The position numbers and the translations under genes are program-made. The notes beneath the pieces are model-generated. The model was not told the DNA's origin. It ran no database searches and worked only from the letters and a program-made list of their open reading frames with translations. Source: Actinomadura sp. DC4 (GTDB lineage Bacteria; Actinomycetota; Actinomycetes; Streptosporangiales; Streptosporangiaceae). Taken from it: DNA of 64,000 nt. The stretch covers positions 1 to 64,000 of the forward strand of contig NZ_JAUEQY010000001.1 in the NCBI RefSeq assembly GCF_030406325.1. The letters run 5' to 3'. Below, one piece after another: positions 35,901 to 43,718 of the stretch (its first letter is position 1; each line of letters starts with the position of its first letter).

Positions 35901-36493
35901 GCCTGTACGTCTCGGACCACCCGCTGCTGGGCATCGAACACATCCTGTCGGCCAACGTCGACTGCTCCATCGCCGCCCTGACCGCCGACGAACGCCCGGA
36001 CGGCCAGATCGTCACCGTCGGCGGCCTGGTCTCGGGCCTGCAGCGCAAGGTCACCAAGAAGGGCGACTCCTGGGCCCTCACCGTCCTGGAGGACCTCGAG
36101 GGCGCGATCGAGCTGATGATCTTCCCGTCGGCGTACCAGCTGTGCTCGACCCTGCTGGCCGAGGACGCGATCCTGGTCGTCAAGGCCCGCCTCGACAAGC
36201 GCGAGGACACCGCGAAACTGATCGCGATGGAGGTCACCCAGCCGGACCTGACGGTCGCCGACACCGGCCGCCCGCTGACGGTGTCCCTCCCGGTCACCCG
36301 CGTGACCCCGCCGATCGTCGAGCGGCTGAAGGAGGTCCTCGGCACCCACCCGGGCCAGACCGAGGTCCACCTGCAGTTGCAGAACGGCCCCCGCACGACG
36401 GTCGTCCGCCTGGACGACCGCCTCCGCGTGACCGCCTCCCCGGCACTGATGGGCGACCTGAAACAACTCCTCGGCCCCGCCTGCCTGGTCTGA
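32969..36493 (+). CDS. dnaE: DNA polymerase III alpha subunit
   Basis: Main replicative polymerase, DnaE1 class, 1174 residues. N-terminal PHP domain (HLHVHTEYSMLDG, AMTDHGN), polymerase core with PGRGSAAGSLVAYAMGITDLD and catalytic PDIDVDFDERGR, GRATRQ-like region with RQTGVHAAGVIMSAEPL, helix-hairpin-helix region, then an OB fold near the C-terminus (VTVGGLVSGLQRK). ATG 32969 with AAGGAGG nine bases upstream. It stands alone, not in an operon with neighbours on the same strand. Confidence 0.97.
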   Translation: MGDSFVHLHVHTEYSMLDGAARLKEMFAEVGKQGMPAVAMTDHGNTHGAYDFYRQATAAEVTPIIGIEAYVAPTSRYVKQPVRWGEPSQKSDDVSGGGHYTHKTIWARDKVGLHNLFKLTSRAYTEGFVRKWARMDFELLEEHSAGLMATTGCPSGEVQTRLRLGQFDEALKAAAKYQDVFGKENYFLELMYHDLDIERRVRDGLVEISKKLAIPPVVTNDSHYTREAESAAHDALLCIQTGKQLADPNRFKFGGSGYYLKTADEMRAIDSSDIWAEGCRNTLLVAEKVDPSGMFEFRNLMPRFPVPEGETEESWFRKEVWLGMDRRFRDGFDDEHRKQAEYEMDVICQMGFPSYFLVVADFIMWAKNNGVAVGPGRGSAAGSLVAYAMGITDLDPLPHGLIFERFLNPDRVSMPDIDVDFDERGRADAIRYVTEKWGADKVSMIATFGTIKAKAAIKDAGRVLGFPYALGDKISKAFPPAVMGKDIPLSGIFDSKHPRYGEAGELRKLYDEETDVKQIMDLARGLEGLIRQTGVHAAGVIMSAEPLTDHIPIMRRDSDGVIITQFDYPTCETLGLLKMDFLGLRNLTIMQDCLKAIKLNKGEDIDLLELPLDNRKAYELLARGDTLGIFQLDGGGMRSLLRLMRPDNFEDISAALALYRPGPMGANSHTNYALRKNGQQPITPIHKELEEPLKEILGTTHGLIVYQEQVMAIAQKVAGYSLGQADLLRRAMGKKKKSELDKQYATFESGMQENGYPADAIKALWDILLPFSDYAFNKAHTAGYGLVSYWTAYLKSNYAAEYMAALLTSVKDDKDKSALYLNECRRMGIKVLPPDVNESDADFTPKGDTEILFGLTAIRNVGGNVVEAIIAARREKERFTDFQDFLRKVPPQVCNKRVVESLVKAGAFDDLGHERKSLVMVHEAAIDAIIDIKRNEAIGQDSLFGGAEDVVDTSFDVAIPEGEWDKTTLLAFEREMLGLYVSDHPLLGIEHILSANVDCSIAALTADERPDGQIVTVGGLVSGLQRKVTKKGDSWALTVLEDLEGAIELMIFPSAYQLCSTLLAEDAILVVKARLDKREDTAKLIAMEVTQPDLTVADTGRPLTVSLPVTRVTPPIVERLKEVLGTHPGQTEVHLQLQNGPRTTVVRLDDRLRVTASPALMGDLKQLLGPACLV

Positions 36494-36507
36494 CCCACAC
36501 GCGGCCC

Positions 36508-36538
36508 GCCGCCGGAGTCCGGCTTTTCACCCGGCGGC
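36508..36538 (+). terminator. dnaE terminator
   Basis: GCCGCCGG (36508-36515) can pair with CCGGCGGC (36531-36538); an inner alternative GCCGG-AGT-CCGGC is followed directly by TTTT at 36524-36527. It lies 14 bases after the dnaE stop. Confidence 0.55.
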
Positions 36539-36559
36539 CATCGCGCCCCGGCCCAGCCG

Positions 36560-37005
36560 GGACGCGGGCCTGACGCGCCGGAGACGGCTCGACGCGGACG
36601 CGGGCGGGTAGTAAGTAGCCCCTCGGCCCGGGGCCGGCCGGCCCGGTGCCACGGACAGCCGTGCCGTGCGGCCTGGTCGGCGGCCCGGCCGAGGACGAGG
36701 CGGCCGATCCCGCGCCCACACGGCGGCGGGCGACGATCATCTCGTGGGCGTACAGCGCCGGTCCGTCCTCCCGGTGCCACAGGTCCTCGTCCGGGCGGCC
36801 GAGCGAGGCGGCGTCGGCCGTCTTCCCGCCCACCTCGGCGATCCAGGCGCGACCCTGGCGTACGCAACGCCGGCAAGCTTCCGTCGCCGGCCCTCTCCCA
36901 CCTGCACGTCCACCGCTCGACTTCGCAGGCGGCGAGCCACGTCCCGATAAGGCGATCATGGCGCGCCTCGGTCGCGCGGTGGATGACGGGGTGCGCCATC
37001 CCCAT
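36560..37005 (-). pseudogene. Degraded GNAT acetyltransferase gene
   Basis: No intact frame, but consecutive pieces of a GNAT protein are readable on the minus strand in changing frames: HRATEARHDRLI and WLAACEVERWTCRWERAGD near the N-terminus (about 36,850-37,000), then RAWIAEVGGKTADAASLGRPD and ALYAHEMIVARRRVGAG (about 36,720-36,840; acetyl-CoA region), then GIGRLVLGRAADQAARHGCPW in yet another frame (about 36,650-36,720). This order matches motifs of actinobacterial acetyltransferases ending in the WLRLDAWRTN region, which is missing. At least two frameshifts and a 3' loss; substrate unknown. Confidence 0.6.
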
Positions 37006-37018
37006 GTCCGCGGCCGGG

Positions 37019-37981
37019 TCAGGCGGTGCGGCCGAAGGTTCGGCGGTAGGTCGTCGGGGAGACGCCCACGGCGGTGTGCAGGTGCTGTCGCATCGAGGTG
37101 GCCGTGCCGAAGCCCGCTCGCTCGGCCACGCGGTCGATCGGCAGGTCCGTCGTCTCCAGCAGGCGGCGGGCCTCCTCGATCCGCTGGCGCAGCAGCCACT
37201 GTGCCGGGCTGACCCCCGTCTCCTCCCGGAACCTTCGCGTGAACGTCCGTACGCTCATCCCCGCCTCCCTCGCCAGCCGCGGCAGGCCCAGGGGCTCGTG
37301 CAGGTTGGCCAGCACCCAGGCGCGCGTCGGCGCGGTCGAGGTGCCCGTCGGCTCGGGCAGGGGGCGTTCGATGAACTGCGACTGGCCCCCGTCGCGCCAT
37401 GGCGGGACCACCGAGCGGCGTGCCGCGCGGTTGGCCACCTCGCTGCCGTGGTCGCGGCGGATCACGTGCAGGCACAGGTCGATCCCCGCGCCCACGCCCG
37501 CCGACGTCAGCACGTCGCCGTCGTCCACGAACAGCACGTCGGCGTCGAGCCGTACGCGAGGGTAGAGCGCGCGGAACCGGTCCGCGTGCAGCCAGTGCGT
37601 CGCCGCCCGGCGGCCCTCCAGCGCGCCCGCGGCGGCCAGGACGAACGCGCCCGTGCAGATCGACATCAGCCGCGCGTCCGGTCGCCGTGCGGCCAGGGCC
37701 GCGGCCACGGAGGGCTCCAGCGTGCCCGAGGTCATCGCCGCGCCGTCGTGGACGCCTGCCACGACCACCGTGTCGGCCTCGGCGAGTGCCGAGGGCCCGT
37801 AGCCGGGCATCGCCTGGAAGCCGCCCGACGTCCGTACGGGCCCGCCGTCCGGGGTGCACGTGCGCACCCGATAGAGCCGGCGGCCCTCCCCGTCGCGCGC
37901 CGCGCCGAAGATCTGCGCGGGTACGCCCAGGTCGAACGCCACGACGTCGTTCAGCGCGAGGACGACGATCTCATGAGCCAT
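37019..37981 (-). CDS. GlxA family regulator (DJ-1/PfpI domain plus AraC HTH)
   Basis: 320 residues: class I glutamine-amidotransferase-like DJ-1/PfpI domain (about residues 4-165, with LMSICTGAFVLAAAG; the Cys at the nucleophile elbow is kept) and a C-terminal AraC helix-turn-helix (about 215-315, GMSVRTFTRRFREETGVSP). Such GlxA-type regulators sense small molecules. Divergently transcribed from the MFS carrier at 38055 with a 73-base spacer, so it likely controls that gene. Confidence 0.9.
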   Translation of the reverse strand: MAHEIVVLALNDVVAFDLGVPAQIFGAARDGEGRRLYRVRTCTPDGGPVRTSGGFQAMPGYGPSALAEADTVVVAGVHDGAAMTSGTLEPSVAAALAARRPDARLMSICTGAFVLAAAGALEGRRAATHWLHADRFRALYPRVRLDADVLFVDDGDVLTSAGVGAGIDLCLHVIRRDHGSEVANRAARRSVVPPWRDGGQSQFIERPLPEPTGTSTAPTRAWVLANLHEPLGLPRLAREAGMSVRTFTRRFREETGVSPAQWLLRQRIEEARRLLETTDLPIDRVAERAGFGTATSMRQHLHTAVGVSPTTYRRTFGRTA

Positions 37982-38054
37982 GGCCCGATTATTTCAGATG
38001 ATGGCTTTCCGGCCACTCGTACCGTACGACGGGAATGTCCGAGGATCGGTGTTT

Positions 38055-39332
38055 GTGACAGCGACACTCCCCGACGCCCCGCGCAAGACCCCGGTGCGCC
38101 CGCACCGCGCCTGGATCGTGGCGGCCGTCGCCCTCGTGGCCCTGGTGGGCGCCGCCGGGTTCCGCGCCACCCCCGGCGTCCTGATCGACCCGCTCCGCGA
38201 CGAGTTCGGCTGGCCGCGCGGCACGATCTCCTCCGCCGTCTCGGTCAACCTCGTCCTGTACGGCCTGACCTCGCCGTTCGCGGCGGCGCTCATGGACCGC
38301 TTCGGCATGCGGAAGGTCGTCGCCGGCGCGCTCGTCCTCGTGGCGATCGGCAGCGGGCTGACCGTCTTCATGACCGCGCCGTGGCAGCTCATCGCCTGCT
38401 GGGGCGTGCTGATCGGCCTGGGCACCGGGTCGATGGCGATGGTGTTCGTGGCCACGGTGACCAGCCGCTGGTTCGTCGCGCGCCGGGGGATCGTCACCGG
38501 CGTGCTGACCGCGGGGGGCGCCGCCGGCCAGCTCGTCTTCCTGCCGGTGCTGGCCGGCCTGACCGAGATGTACGGCTGGCGGTCCGCGGCGGTCACGGTC
38601 TGCGTCTCCGCGCTCGCCGTCGTCCCGCTCGTCGTGATCCTCCTGCGCGACCACCCCGAGGACGTCGGGCTCCTTCCGTACGGTGCCACCGAGCCGGTGC
38701 CCCGCGTCACGGGCACCGGCGCGGCCCGGCGGGCGGTCGGCTCGCTCGCCACGGCGGCCAGGACGCGCGTGTTCTGGCTGCTCGCCGGCGGCTTCGCGAT
38801 CTGCGGGGCGTCGACGAACGGGCTGGTCGGCACGCACTTCATCCCCGCCGCGCACGACCACGGAATGCCCGAGACGACCGCGGCGAGCCTGCTGGCCCTC
38901 GTCGGTGTCTTCGACGTGGTCGGCACGATCTTCTCCGGCTGGCTCACCGACCGGATGGACTCTCGCGTCCTGCTCGGCGTCTACTACGCGCTGCGCGGCT
39001 GTTCGCTGCTCATCCTGCCGAGCCTGTTCGCGCGCACGGCCCACCCGAGCATGCTGGTGTTCATCATCTTCTACGGCCTGGACTGGGTGGCGACCGTGCC
39101 GCCGACGGTCACGCTCTGCCGGGAGAACTTCGGGATGTCCGGCCCGATCGTCTTCGGCTGGGTGTTCGCCTCGCACCAGATCGGCGCGGCGATCGCGGCC
39201 GTCGCCGCCGGAGTCGTACGCGACCATCTGGGCGACTACGCCGCCGCCTGGTACGGCGCGGGCGCGCTCTGCCTGGTCGCGGCCCTGCTCTCCGCGCGGA
39301 TCCGCCGGGGGCCCGTCCCCGAGCCCGCCTGA
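38055..39332 (+). CDS. MFS transporter (12 TM)
   Basis: About 425 residues, twelve hydrophobic segments, with MFS motif A-like GMRKVVAG after TM2 and ATPGVLIDPLRDEFGWPRGTIS near the start, which resembles monocarboxylate/OFA-type carriers. Substrate not inferable. GTG 38055 with GAGGATC upstream; GTG 38049 is possible. Divergent from the GlxA-type regulator. Confidence 0.85.
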   Translation: MTATLPDAPRKTPVRPHRAWIVAAVALVALVGAAGFRATPGVLIDPLRDEFGWPRGTISSAVSVNLVLYGLTSPFAAALMDRFGMRKVVAGALVLVAIGSGLTVFMTAPWQLIACWGVLIGLGTGSMAMVFVATVTSRWFVARRGIVTGVLTAGGAAGQLVFLPVLAGLTEMYGWRSAAVTVCVSALAVVPLVVILLRDHPEDVGLLPYGATEPVPRVTGTGAARRAVGSLATAARTRVFWLLAGGFAICGASTNGLVGTHFIPAAHDHGMPETTAASLLALVGVFDVVGTIFSGWLTDRMDSRVLLGVYYALRGCSLLILPSLFARTAHPSMLVFIIFYGLDWVATVPPTVTLCRENFGMSGPIVFGWVFASHQIGAAIAAVAAGVVRDHLGDYAAAWYGAGALCLVAALLSARIRRGPVPEPA

Positions 39333-39387
39333 CGCACTTTGCCCTTTGTTCACCGACAGGACGTACGGCCCGTTTAGCGTCTCCAAT

Positions 39388-40008
39388 GTGTCAGAGACGC
39401 TGGCGGAGGAGCTGCTGCTCCTCGCACACGACATCCGTGGCAAGTGCCGAATCGTCCCCACCGCGATGGACTGCGGTGTCACCGGAGCGTTGCTGTCCGA
39501 GCTCGGCCTGGCCGGCCATGTCACCGTGGAGGACTCCGTCCTGGTGGCGACCGGCGACCGGCCGGCCGGCGACCCGATCCTCGACGAACTGCTCGCCGGG
39601 ATCGTGGCCTCCTCCCGTACACCGCGGGAGTGGGTCACGCGCCTGCGCGGGTCCGGCCTGACCGAACGCCTGCTCACCCGCATGGTGCAGGACGGCCGGG
39701 TCGAGGTCGACCATCACCGCAATTACGGCCTGTTCGCCGAGACCTGGTACCCCGTACGCGACATCGTCGCGCTCTGGGAGGCCCACCAGCGCGTGGTCGT
39801 CGCCGCGACGGCGCCCGTGGCCCCCGACGAGCGGACGCCGGCCCTCGGCGCGCTCGCCGAGGCGGCCGGGCTCGGCAAGGTGTTGTTCGCCACCTCGGGC
39901 GACTGGCGCGCGCTGTGCGAGCGGGTACGGGAGGCGACGGCGGGCGACTGGGCCGCCGAGGCCGTACGCCGCACCATCGGCGCCGAGCGCAGGAGCGCCT
40001 CGGTCTGA
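39388..40008 (+). CDS. GPP34 family (GOLPH3-like) phosphoprotein
   Basis: 206 residues, GPP34 domain throughout: MSETLAEELLLLAHD start, GVTGALLSELGLAGHV, YPVRD-type ending motif and a helical C-terminus. Eukaryotic relatives bind PI4P; in actinobacteria these proteins are common, often in many copies, and their job is unclear. GTG 39388 lies 7 bases after a TAGCGT -10-like element (39375-39380), so the mRNA may be leaderless. Followed by a strong hairpin. Confidence 0.85.
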   Translation: MSETLAEELLLLAHDIRGKCRIVPTAMDCGVTGALLSELGLAGHVTVEDSVLVATGDRPAGDPILDELLAGIVASSRTPREWVTRLRGSGLTERLLTRMVQDGRVEVDHHRNYGLFAETWYPVRDIVALWEAHQRVVVAATAPVAPDERTPALGALAEAAGLGKVLFATSGDWRALCERVREATAGDWAAEAVRRTIGAERRSASV

Positions 40009-40027
40009 CCGTACGCTTCGCGAGAAC

Positions 40028-40056
40028 GAGGCCGCGTGATCCGCTCACGCGGCCTC
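40028..40056 (+). terminator. Terminator after the GPP34 gene
   Basis: Perfect 12-base stem GAGGCCGCGTGA (40028-40039) with TCACGCGGCCTC (40045-40056), loop of 5. Nineteen bases past the stop. Confidence 0.6.
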
Positions 40057-40105
40057 CGGCGGGCTATCTTTCCGGGGAGGGACTGCTTCGGCCGGAGAGG
40101 CGCGG

Positions 40106-40825
40106 GTGATCATGGGCAGCGAGGACGGGCGGCGACCGCTCGACGCCGAGGCGGTGCTCGCCGAGGCGGTGAAGGCGTTCTGGGTGATGGTCGGCGTGCT
40201 GGCGGTCATCTGGATCGTGCAGGTGGTCAACTGGATGGACGACTACCGGCTCAGCGTGCACTACGGCATCCACTCGCGTGACCTCGCCGACGTCACCGGC
40301 ATCATCACGGCGCCGTTCCTGCATCTGAGCTGGGGCCACATCGAGGGCAACTCGGGGCCGCTGTTCATCTTCGGTTTCCTCGCCGCGTTCCGCGGCGTCA
40401 AGCGCTTCCTGAGCCTGACCGCCCTGATCGTCGTGGTGAGCGGCGCGGGCGCGTGGCTGTTCTCCGGCCAGGGCACGGTGACGGCGGGAGCCAGCGGCGT
40501 GGTCTTCGGCTACTTCGGCTACGTCATCGTGCGCGGCTTCTTCGACCGGCACCGGCTCGACATCGCGGTCGGCCTGGTCATGGCCCTGTGCTTCGCGTAC
40601 CAGTTCACGGTGCTGCTGCCGCACCGCGGCATCAGCTGGCAGGGCCACCTGTTCGGCTTCGCCGCCGGCATCGCGGGCGGCTGGCTCCTGCGCGACCGCC
40701 GCGCCGGCAAGGTCAAGGGCGGCGAGACCCGGCCCCTGCCCGCGCCGACGGGCGCCGCCGTACAGACCTCCTCCGCGGGCACCCGGGCCGACCTGCTGAA
40801 GCAGATCGACGAGATGGGCCTCTGA
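40106..40825 (+). CDS. Rhomboid family intramembrane serine protease
   Basis: 239 residues with about six membrane segments. Catalytic pair visible: Ser in TAGASGVVFG and His in SWQGHLFGF. HLSWGHIEGNSGPLF is the usual H-x-N loop. Long C-terminal polar tail. GTG 40106 with GGAGAGG five bases upstream; ATG 40112 alternative. Substrate unknown. Convergent with the EF-Tu paralogue. Confidence 0.9.
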   Translation: MIMGSEDGRRPLDAEAVLAEAVKAFWVMVGVLAVIWIVQVVNWMDDYRLSVHYGIHSRDLADVTGIITAPFLHLSWGHIEGNSGPLFIFGFLAAFRGVKRFLSLTALIVVVSGAGAWLFSGQGTVTAGASGVVFGYFGYVIVRGFFDRHRLDIAVGLVMALCFAYQFTVLLPHRGISWQGHLFGFAAGIAGGWLLRDRRAGKVKGGETRPLPAPTGAAVQTSSAGTRADLLKQIDEMGL

Positions 40826-40833
40826 CGAACGGC

Positions 40834-40857
40834 CCGCCGGGCGGCATGGCCCGGCGG
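40834..40857. terminator. Bidirectional hairpin between rhomboid and EF-Tu genes
   Basis: CCGCCGGGC (40834-40842) and GCCCGGCGG (40849-40857), perfect 9-base stem with a 6-base loop, in the 42-base gap between convergent genes. Confidence 0.5.
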
Positions 40858-40867
40858 ACCGTACGTC

Positions 40868-42085
40868 TCAGTCGAGCAGGGCGGTGACGGTGCCCGCTCC
40901 GACGGTGCGGCGGCCCTCGCGGATGGCGAAGCCGAGGCCCTCGTCCAGCGCGATCGCGCGGCCCAGCGACACCGTCATCGTGACCGTGTCCCCGGGCAGC
41001 GCCATGCCGCCCTCGCCCATCGCGATCTCACCCGGCACGTCCGTCGTCCGGATGTGGAACTGCGGGCGGTACCCGGTGAAGAACGGCCGGCTGCGGCCGC
41101 CCTCCTCCGCGCCGAGCACGTACACCTCGGCGCGGAACACCGCGTGCGGCCGGGTCGCCCCCGGCGCGGCCACGACCTGGCCCCGGCGCACCTGCTCGCG
41201 GCGTACGCCGCGCAGCAGGAGGGCCGTGTCGTCCCCGGCCTCGGCGTGGTCCATGGTCTGGCCGAACGTCTCCAGGCCCGTGGCCACGCTCGCGACCGTC
41301 TCGCCCAGGCCGACGACCTCGACGCGCTCCCCGAGCCGGATCGAGCCCTGCTCCACCACCCCGGTCACGACCGTGCCGCGGCCGGTGATGGTGAGGACGT
41401 TCTCGATCGGCATGAGGAACGGCAGGTCCAGCATCCGCACCGGCACCGGCACGTACGCGTCGACCGCCGCGAGGAGGTCCTCGATCCGCCGGACCCAGTA
41501 CGGGTCGCCCTCGAGCGCCCGCAGCCCGGACACCCGGACCACCGGGACCTCTTCCCCGGGAAAGCCGTACCGGGACAGCAGCTCGCGCACCTCCAGCTCG
41601 ACCAGGTCCAGCAGTTCGTTGCCTTCACCCCCGTGACTAGGCCCCGCCGCCCCCCAGCCCGACGCCGTGTCCGCCTTGTTGAGGGCGACCACGATGTGCC
41701 GTACGCCGACCTGCCGGGCGAGCACGACGTGCTCACGGGTCTGCGGCATCGCGCCGTCCCGCGCGGACACGACCAGGATCGCCCCGTCGATCTGGGCCGC
41801 GCCGGTGACCATGTTCTTGACGTAGTCGGCGTGGCCGGGCATGTCGACGTGGGCGTAGTGCCGGGCCGGCGTCTCGTACTCGACGTGCGCGATGTTGATC
41901 GTGATGCCGCGGTCCCGCTCCTCGGGGGCACGGTCGATGCCGTCGAACGGCACGACCTCGGCCAGCCCCTGCCGGGCCAGCACCGAGGTGATCGCCGCGG
42001 TGAGCGTGGTCTTGCCGTGGTCGACGTGACCCATCGTGCCGATGTTGATGTGGGGCTTTCCGCGCGCGTACAGGCGCTTGGCCAT
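40868..42085 (-). CDS. tuf3: Divergent second EF-Tu (Tuf3-like)
   Basis: 405 residues, full translation GTPase: [11 protein letters not shown]-loop (19-28), switch [14 protein letters not shown] (canonical DCPGH has Cys), NKAD, and both beta-barrel domains ending [21 protein letters not shown]. Compared with canonical EF-Tu it has an inserted [12 protein letters not shown] segment after NKAD and many substitutions; it matches the streptomycete Tuf3 type, whose S. ramocissimus member is reported resistant to several EF-Tu inhibitors. Not next to rpsL/fusA. ATG 42085, weak GAGGAC ribosome binding site, long structured leader with a uORF. Role is probably stress or antibiotic-bypass translation (inference). 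Confidence 0.92.
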   Translation of the reverse strand: MAKRLYARGKPHINIGTMGHVDHGKTTLTAAITSVLARQGLAEVVPFDGIDRAPEERDRGITINIAHVEYETPARHYAHVDMPGHADYVKNMVTGAAQIDGAILVVSARDGAMPQTREHVVLARQVGVRHIVVALNKADTASGWGAAGPSHGGEGNELLDLVELEVRELLSRYGFPGEEVPVVRVSGLRALEGDPYWVRRIEDLLAAVDAYVPVPVRMLDLPFLMPIENVLTITGRGTVVTGVVEQGSIRLGERVEVVGLGETVASVATGLETFGQTMDHAEAGDDTALLLRGVRREQVRRGQVVAAPGATRPHAVFRAEVYVLGAEEGGRSRPFFTGYRPQFHIRTTDVPGEIAMGEGGMALPGDTVTMTVSLGRAIALDEGLGFAIREGRRTVGAGTVTALLD

Positions 42086-42150
42086 GACGTGTCCTCAGAC
42101 GTTCCGAAACGGGGAGAACCGGAGGCGGTGCACAGGGGACCGCCGCGCCA

Positions 42151-42190
42151 CCCTCCTCCGCGGGTTCTCGAAGGACGGGGCGGAGGAGGG
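42151..42190 (-). terminator. Leader hairpin upstream of tuf3
   Basis: Perfect 11-base inverted repeat (42151-42161 with 42180-42190; arms CCCTCCTCCGC and GCGGAGGAGGG) with an 18-base loop. On the minus strand it begins at the base after the stop codon of the 25-codon leader ORF, and ends 65 bases before tuf3. A second small hairpin (GGCGGT/ACCGCC, 42124-42144) follows. No T tract. A terminating ribosome on the leader would cover its first arm. Confidence 0.5.
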
Positions 42191-42268
42191 TCAGCGTCGC
42201 AGGCCGTCGGCGGGCATGACCGCGACGCCCGGCGATGCGGGTGACGGAAGGGCGGCCATGTGGAACAT
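42191..42268 (-). CDS. 25-codon leader ORF upstream of tuf3
   Basis: ATG at 42268, stop TGA at 42191-42193. Encodes MFHMAALPSPASPGV... with four Pro and three Met. It starts 7 bases after a -10 element, so it would be translated as a leaderless mRNA, and it ends exactly at a hairpin. It looks like a regulatory upstream ORF; no homologue is recalled. Confidence 0.5.
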   Translation of the reverse strand: MFHMAALPSPASPGVAVMPADGLRR

Positions 42269-42275
42269 GACACGA

Positions 42276-42305
42276 ACGGTAGGCCGACCGGCGCGTCGCG
42301 TCGAA
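42276..42305 (-). promoter_or_regulatory. Promoter for the tuf3 leader
   Basis: On the minus strand, TTCGAC (42300-42305) and TACCGT (42276-42281) are 18 bases apart, with ATG 7 bases downstream of the -10. Same architecture as the aromatic leader at 30174. Confidence 0.45.
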
Positions 42306-42318
42306 CGGTTTTCCGGCC

Positions 42319-43011
42319 TCAGCGCGCGGACAGCTCCATCGACATGGAGATGAAGCGGTCGTCGTCGTCGAACTCGGCCGTGCACGCGCCGCCCTCCGGC
42401 AGCGTCGCGATGATCGAGGTCTCCGTCTCGGTGTACGGGAGGTGGTGGTGGCTGAAGTAACGGGACACCGTCAGCCGGTGGTCGGCCGGGAACAGCGTCA
42501 GGCCACTGGTGATCATGCGGGGCGCGGTCAGGGAGTCCCAGCCGGGGATCGGCGCGGACGAGTCCTGGATGGCGAAGTAGGCGACGCCGCCCTCGTACGT
42601 GCCGGGGATCGCGCCCGCCGAGCCGATCAGACCGGTAGTGGCCATGGCGACGATGTCACCGCCGCTGCGCGCCGGCCCGTCGTACCACGCCAGGTCCAGC
42701 TCGGGCGAGGTCAGCTCCGGGATCGCGAGCCGTGCTCCGGCGGCGCTCGGGTTGACGACGGCGGGGTGCTCGGGGCCGAACTGAGGGTTCGCCCAGCCCC
42801 ACAGCCAGCTGCGGTTCTCCTCGGCGAAACTGCCGAGCAGGGCGACCTTCAGCGTCACGTCGCCCTGGGTGTAGGTGCCGGTGGTCAGGTCGGCACTCCA
42901 GTCGGCGGCGGGCAGGAAGTCACCGAGGGACTCCTGCTGCTGGGCCGAGATCGCGGCGTACGCGGCTCCCAGCCGGTCGAACGCCGGGCTGAATCCAGAC
43001 ATGGCGGGCAC
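42319..43011 (-). CDS. DUF6882-like hypothetical protein
   Basis: 230 residues, soluble, with SFAEENRSWLWGWANPQFG and LTLFPADHRLTVSRYFSHHHLPY motifs that I associate with the DUF6882 group of actinobacterial proteins. No signal peptide. Function unknown. Start ATG 43011 or ATG 43002. Ends just before the tuf3 leader promoter on the same strand. Confidence 0.65.
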   Translation of the reverse strand: MPAMSGFSPAFDRLGAAYAAISAQQQESLGDFLPAADWSADLTTGTYTQGDVTLKVALLGSFAEENRSWLWGWANPQFGPEHPAVVNPSAAGARLAIPELTSPELDLAWYDGPARSGGDIVAMATTGLIGSAGAIPGTYEGGVAYFAIQDSSAPIPGWDSLTAPRMITSGLTLFPADHRLTVSRYFSHHHLPYTETETSIIATLPEGGACTAEFDDDDRFISMSMELSAR

Positions 43012-43106
43012 ACTATCTCAGACGGCTCGTGCCGCGGAGCGGCTCCGGGTCCGGATCGGTCAAGCGCTACGCTGCGATCATCAGCGAGAGGCGGGGGGAG
43101 TTCGGA

Positions 43107-43718
43107 ATGGCCGGCCAGCTTCGGATCGGAGTGGCGGCGACTCTCGTGATCGCGGTGCTCGGCGCTCCCGCCGGGCTGCTGTGGACCACGGTGGCGCCGC
43201 GCACGACGTACGTGATCGCCGGAGGCAAGGCCCTCCTCGGCGATCCGGAGAGTCAGACTCTGATCGCCGCGGACGGCTGGTTCGCCGTGCTGACGGCCCT
43301 CGCGGGCCTCCTGTGCGGCGTCGTCGCCTACCTCGTGGCCGGCCGGCTCCGTGAGATCGGGCTGATCGCCGCCCTCGGCGCGGGAGGCACGGCCGCGGGC
43401 CTGGTCGCCTGGTGGGTGGGCAGCCTCATCGGCCGCTCCTCCTTCCAGCACCAGTTGCGTACGGCACGCGACGGGACGACCGTCAAGAACGCCCTGGACC
43501 TGCACGCCGTGGGCGTGGTCATCGCCTGGCCGCTGATCGCGCTCGTGGTCTTCGGGCTGCTGGAGGCGTTGGACGTGGCCCGCCGCGAGTCACGCGGACG
43601 AACGGCCGCGGGCTATGCCGGCGATGGCGGCGCCGGTCAGCCGGATCAGGTCGGCGGGGGCCAGTTCGACCTGGAGGCCGCGCCGCCCAGCGGAGACGTA
43701 GATCGTCGGGAACCCTGA
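43107..43718 (+). CDS. DUF2567-like membrane protein
   Basis: About 203 residues with four hydrophobic segments (about 8-28, 55-75, 82-105, 135-155) and the ADGWFAVLTALAG loop typical of DUF2567 actinobacterial membrane proteins. ATG 43107 with GGGGGAG six bases upstream. Its last about 43 codons overlap the 3' end of the convergent ybaK gene, giving a Gly/Asp/Gln-rich tail. Function unknown. Confidence 0.75.
   Translation: MAGQLRIGVAATLVIAVLGAPAGLLWTTVAPRTTYVIAGGKALLGDPESQTLIAADGWFAVLTALAGLLCGVVAYLVAGRLREIGLIAALGAGGTAAGLVAWWVGSLIGRSSFQHQLRTARDGTTVKNALDLHAVGVVIAWPLIALVVFGLLEALDVARRESRGRTAAGYAGDGGAGQPDQVGGGQFDLEAAPPSGDVDRREP

Noticed and set aside
32990-36466. Long minus-strand open frame antisense to dnaE
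   Set aside because: Shadow of dnaE third-position GC; no recognisable domain.
36983-39661. Plus-strand 892-codon frame
   Set aside because: Antisense of the GlxA regulator followed by an off-frame read of the MFS gene.
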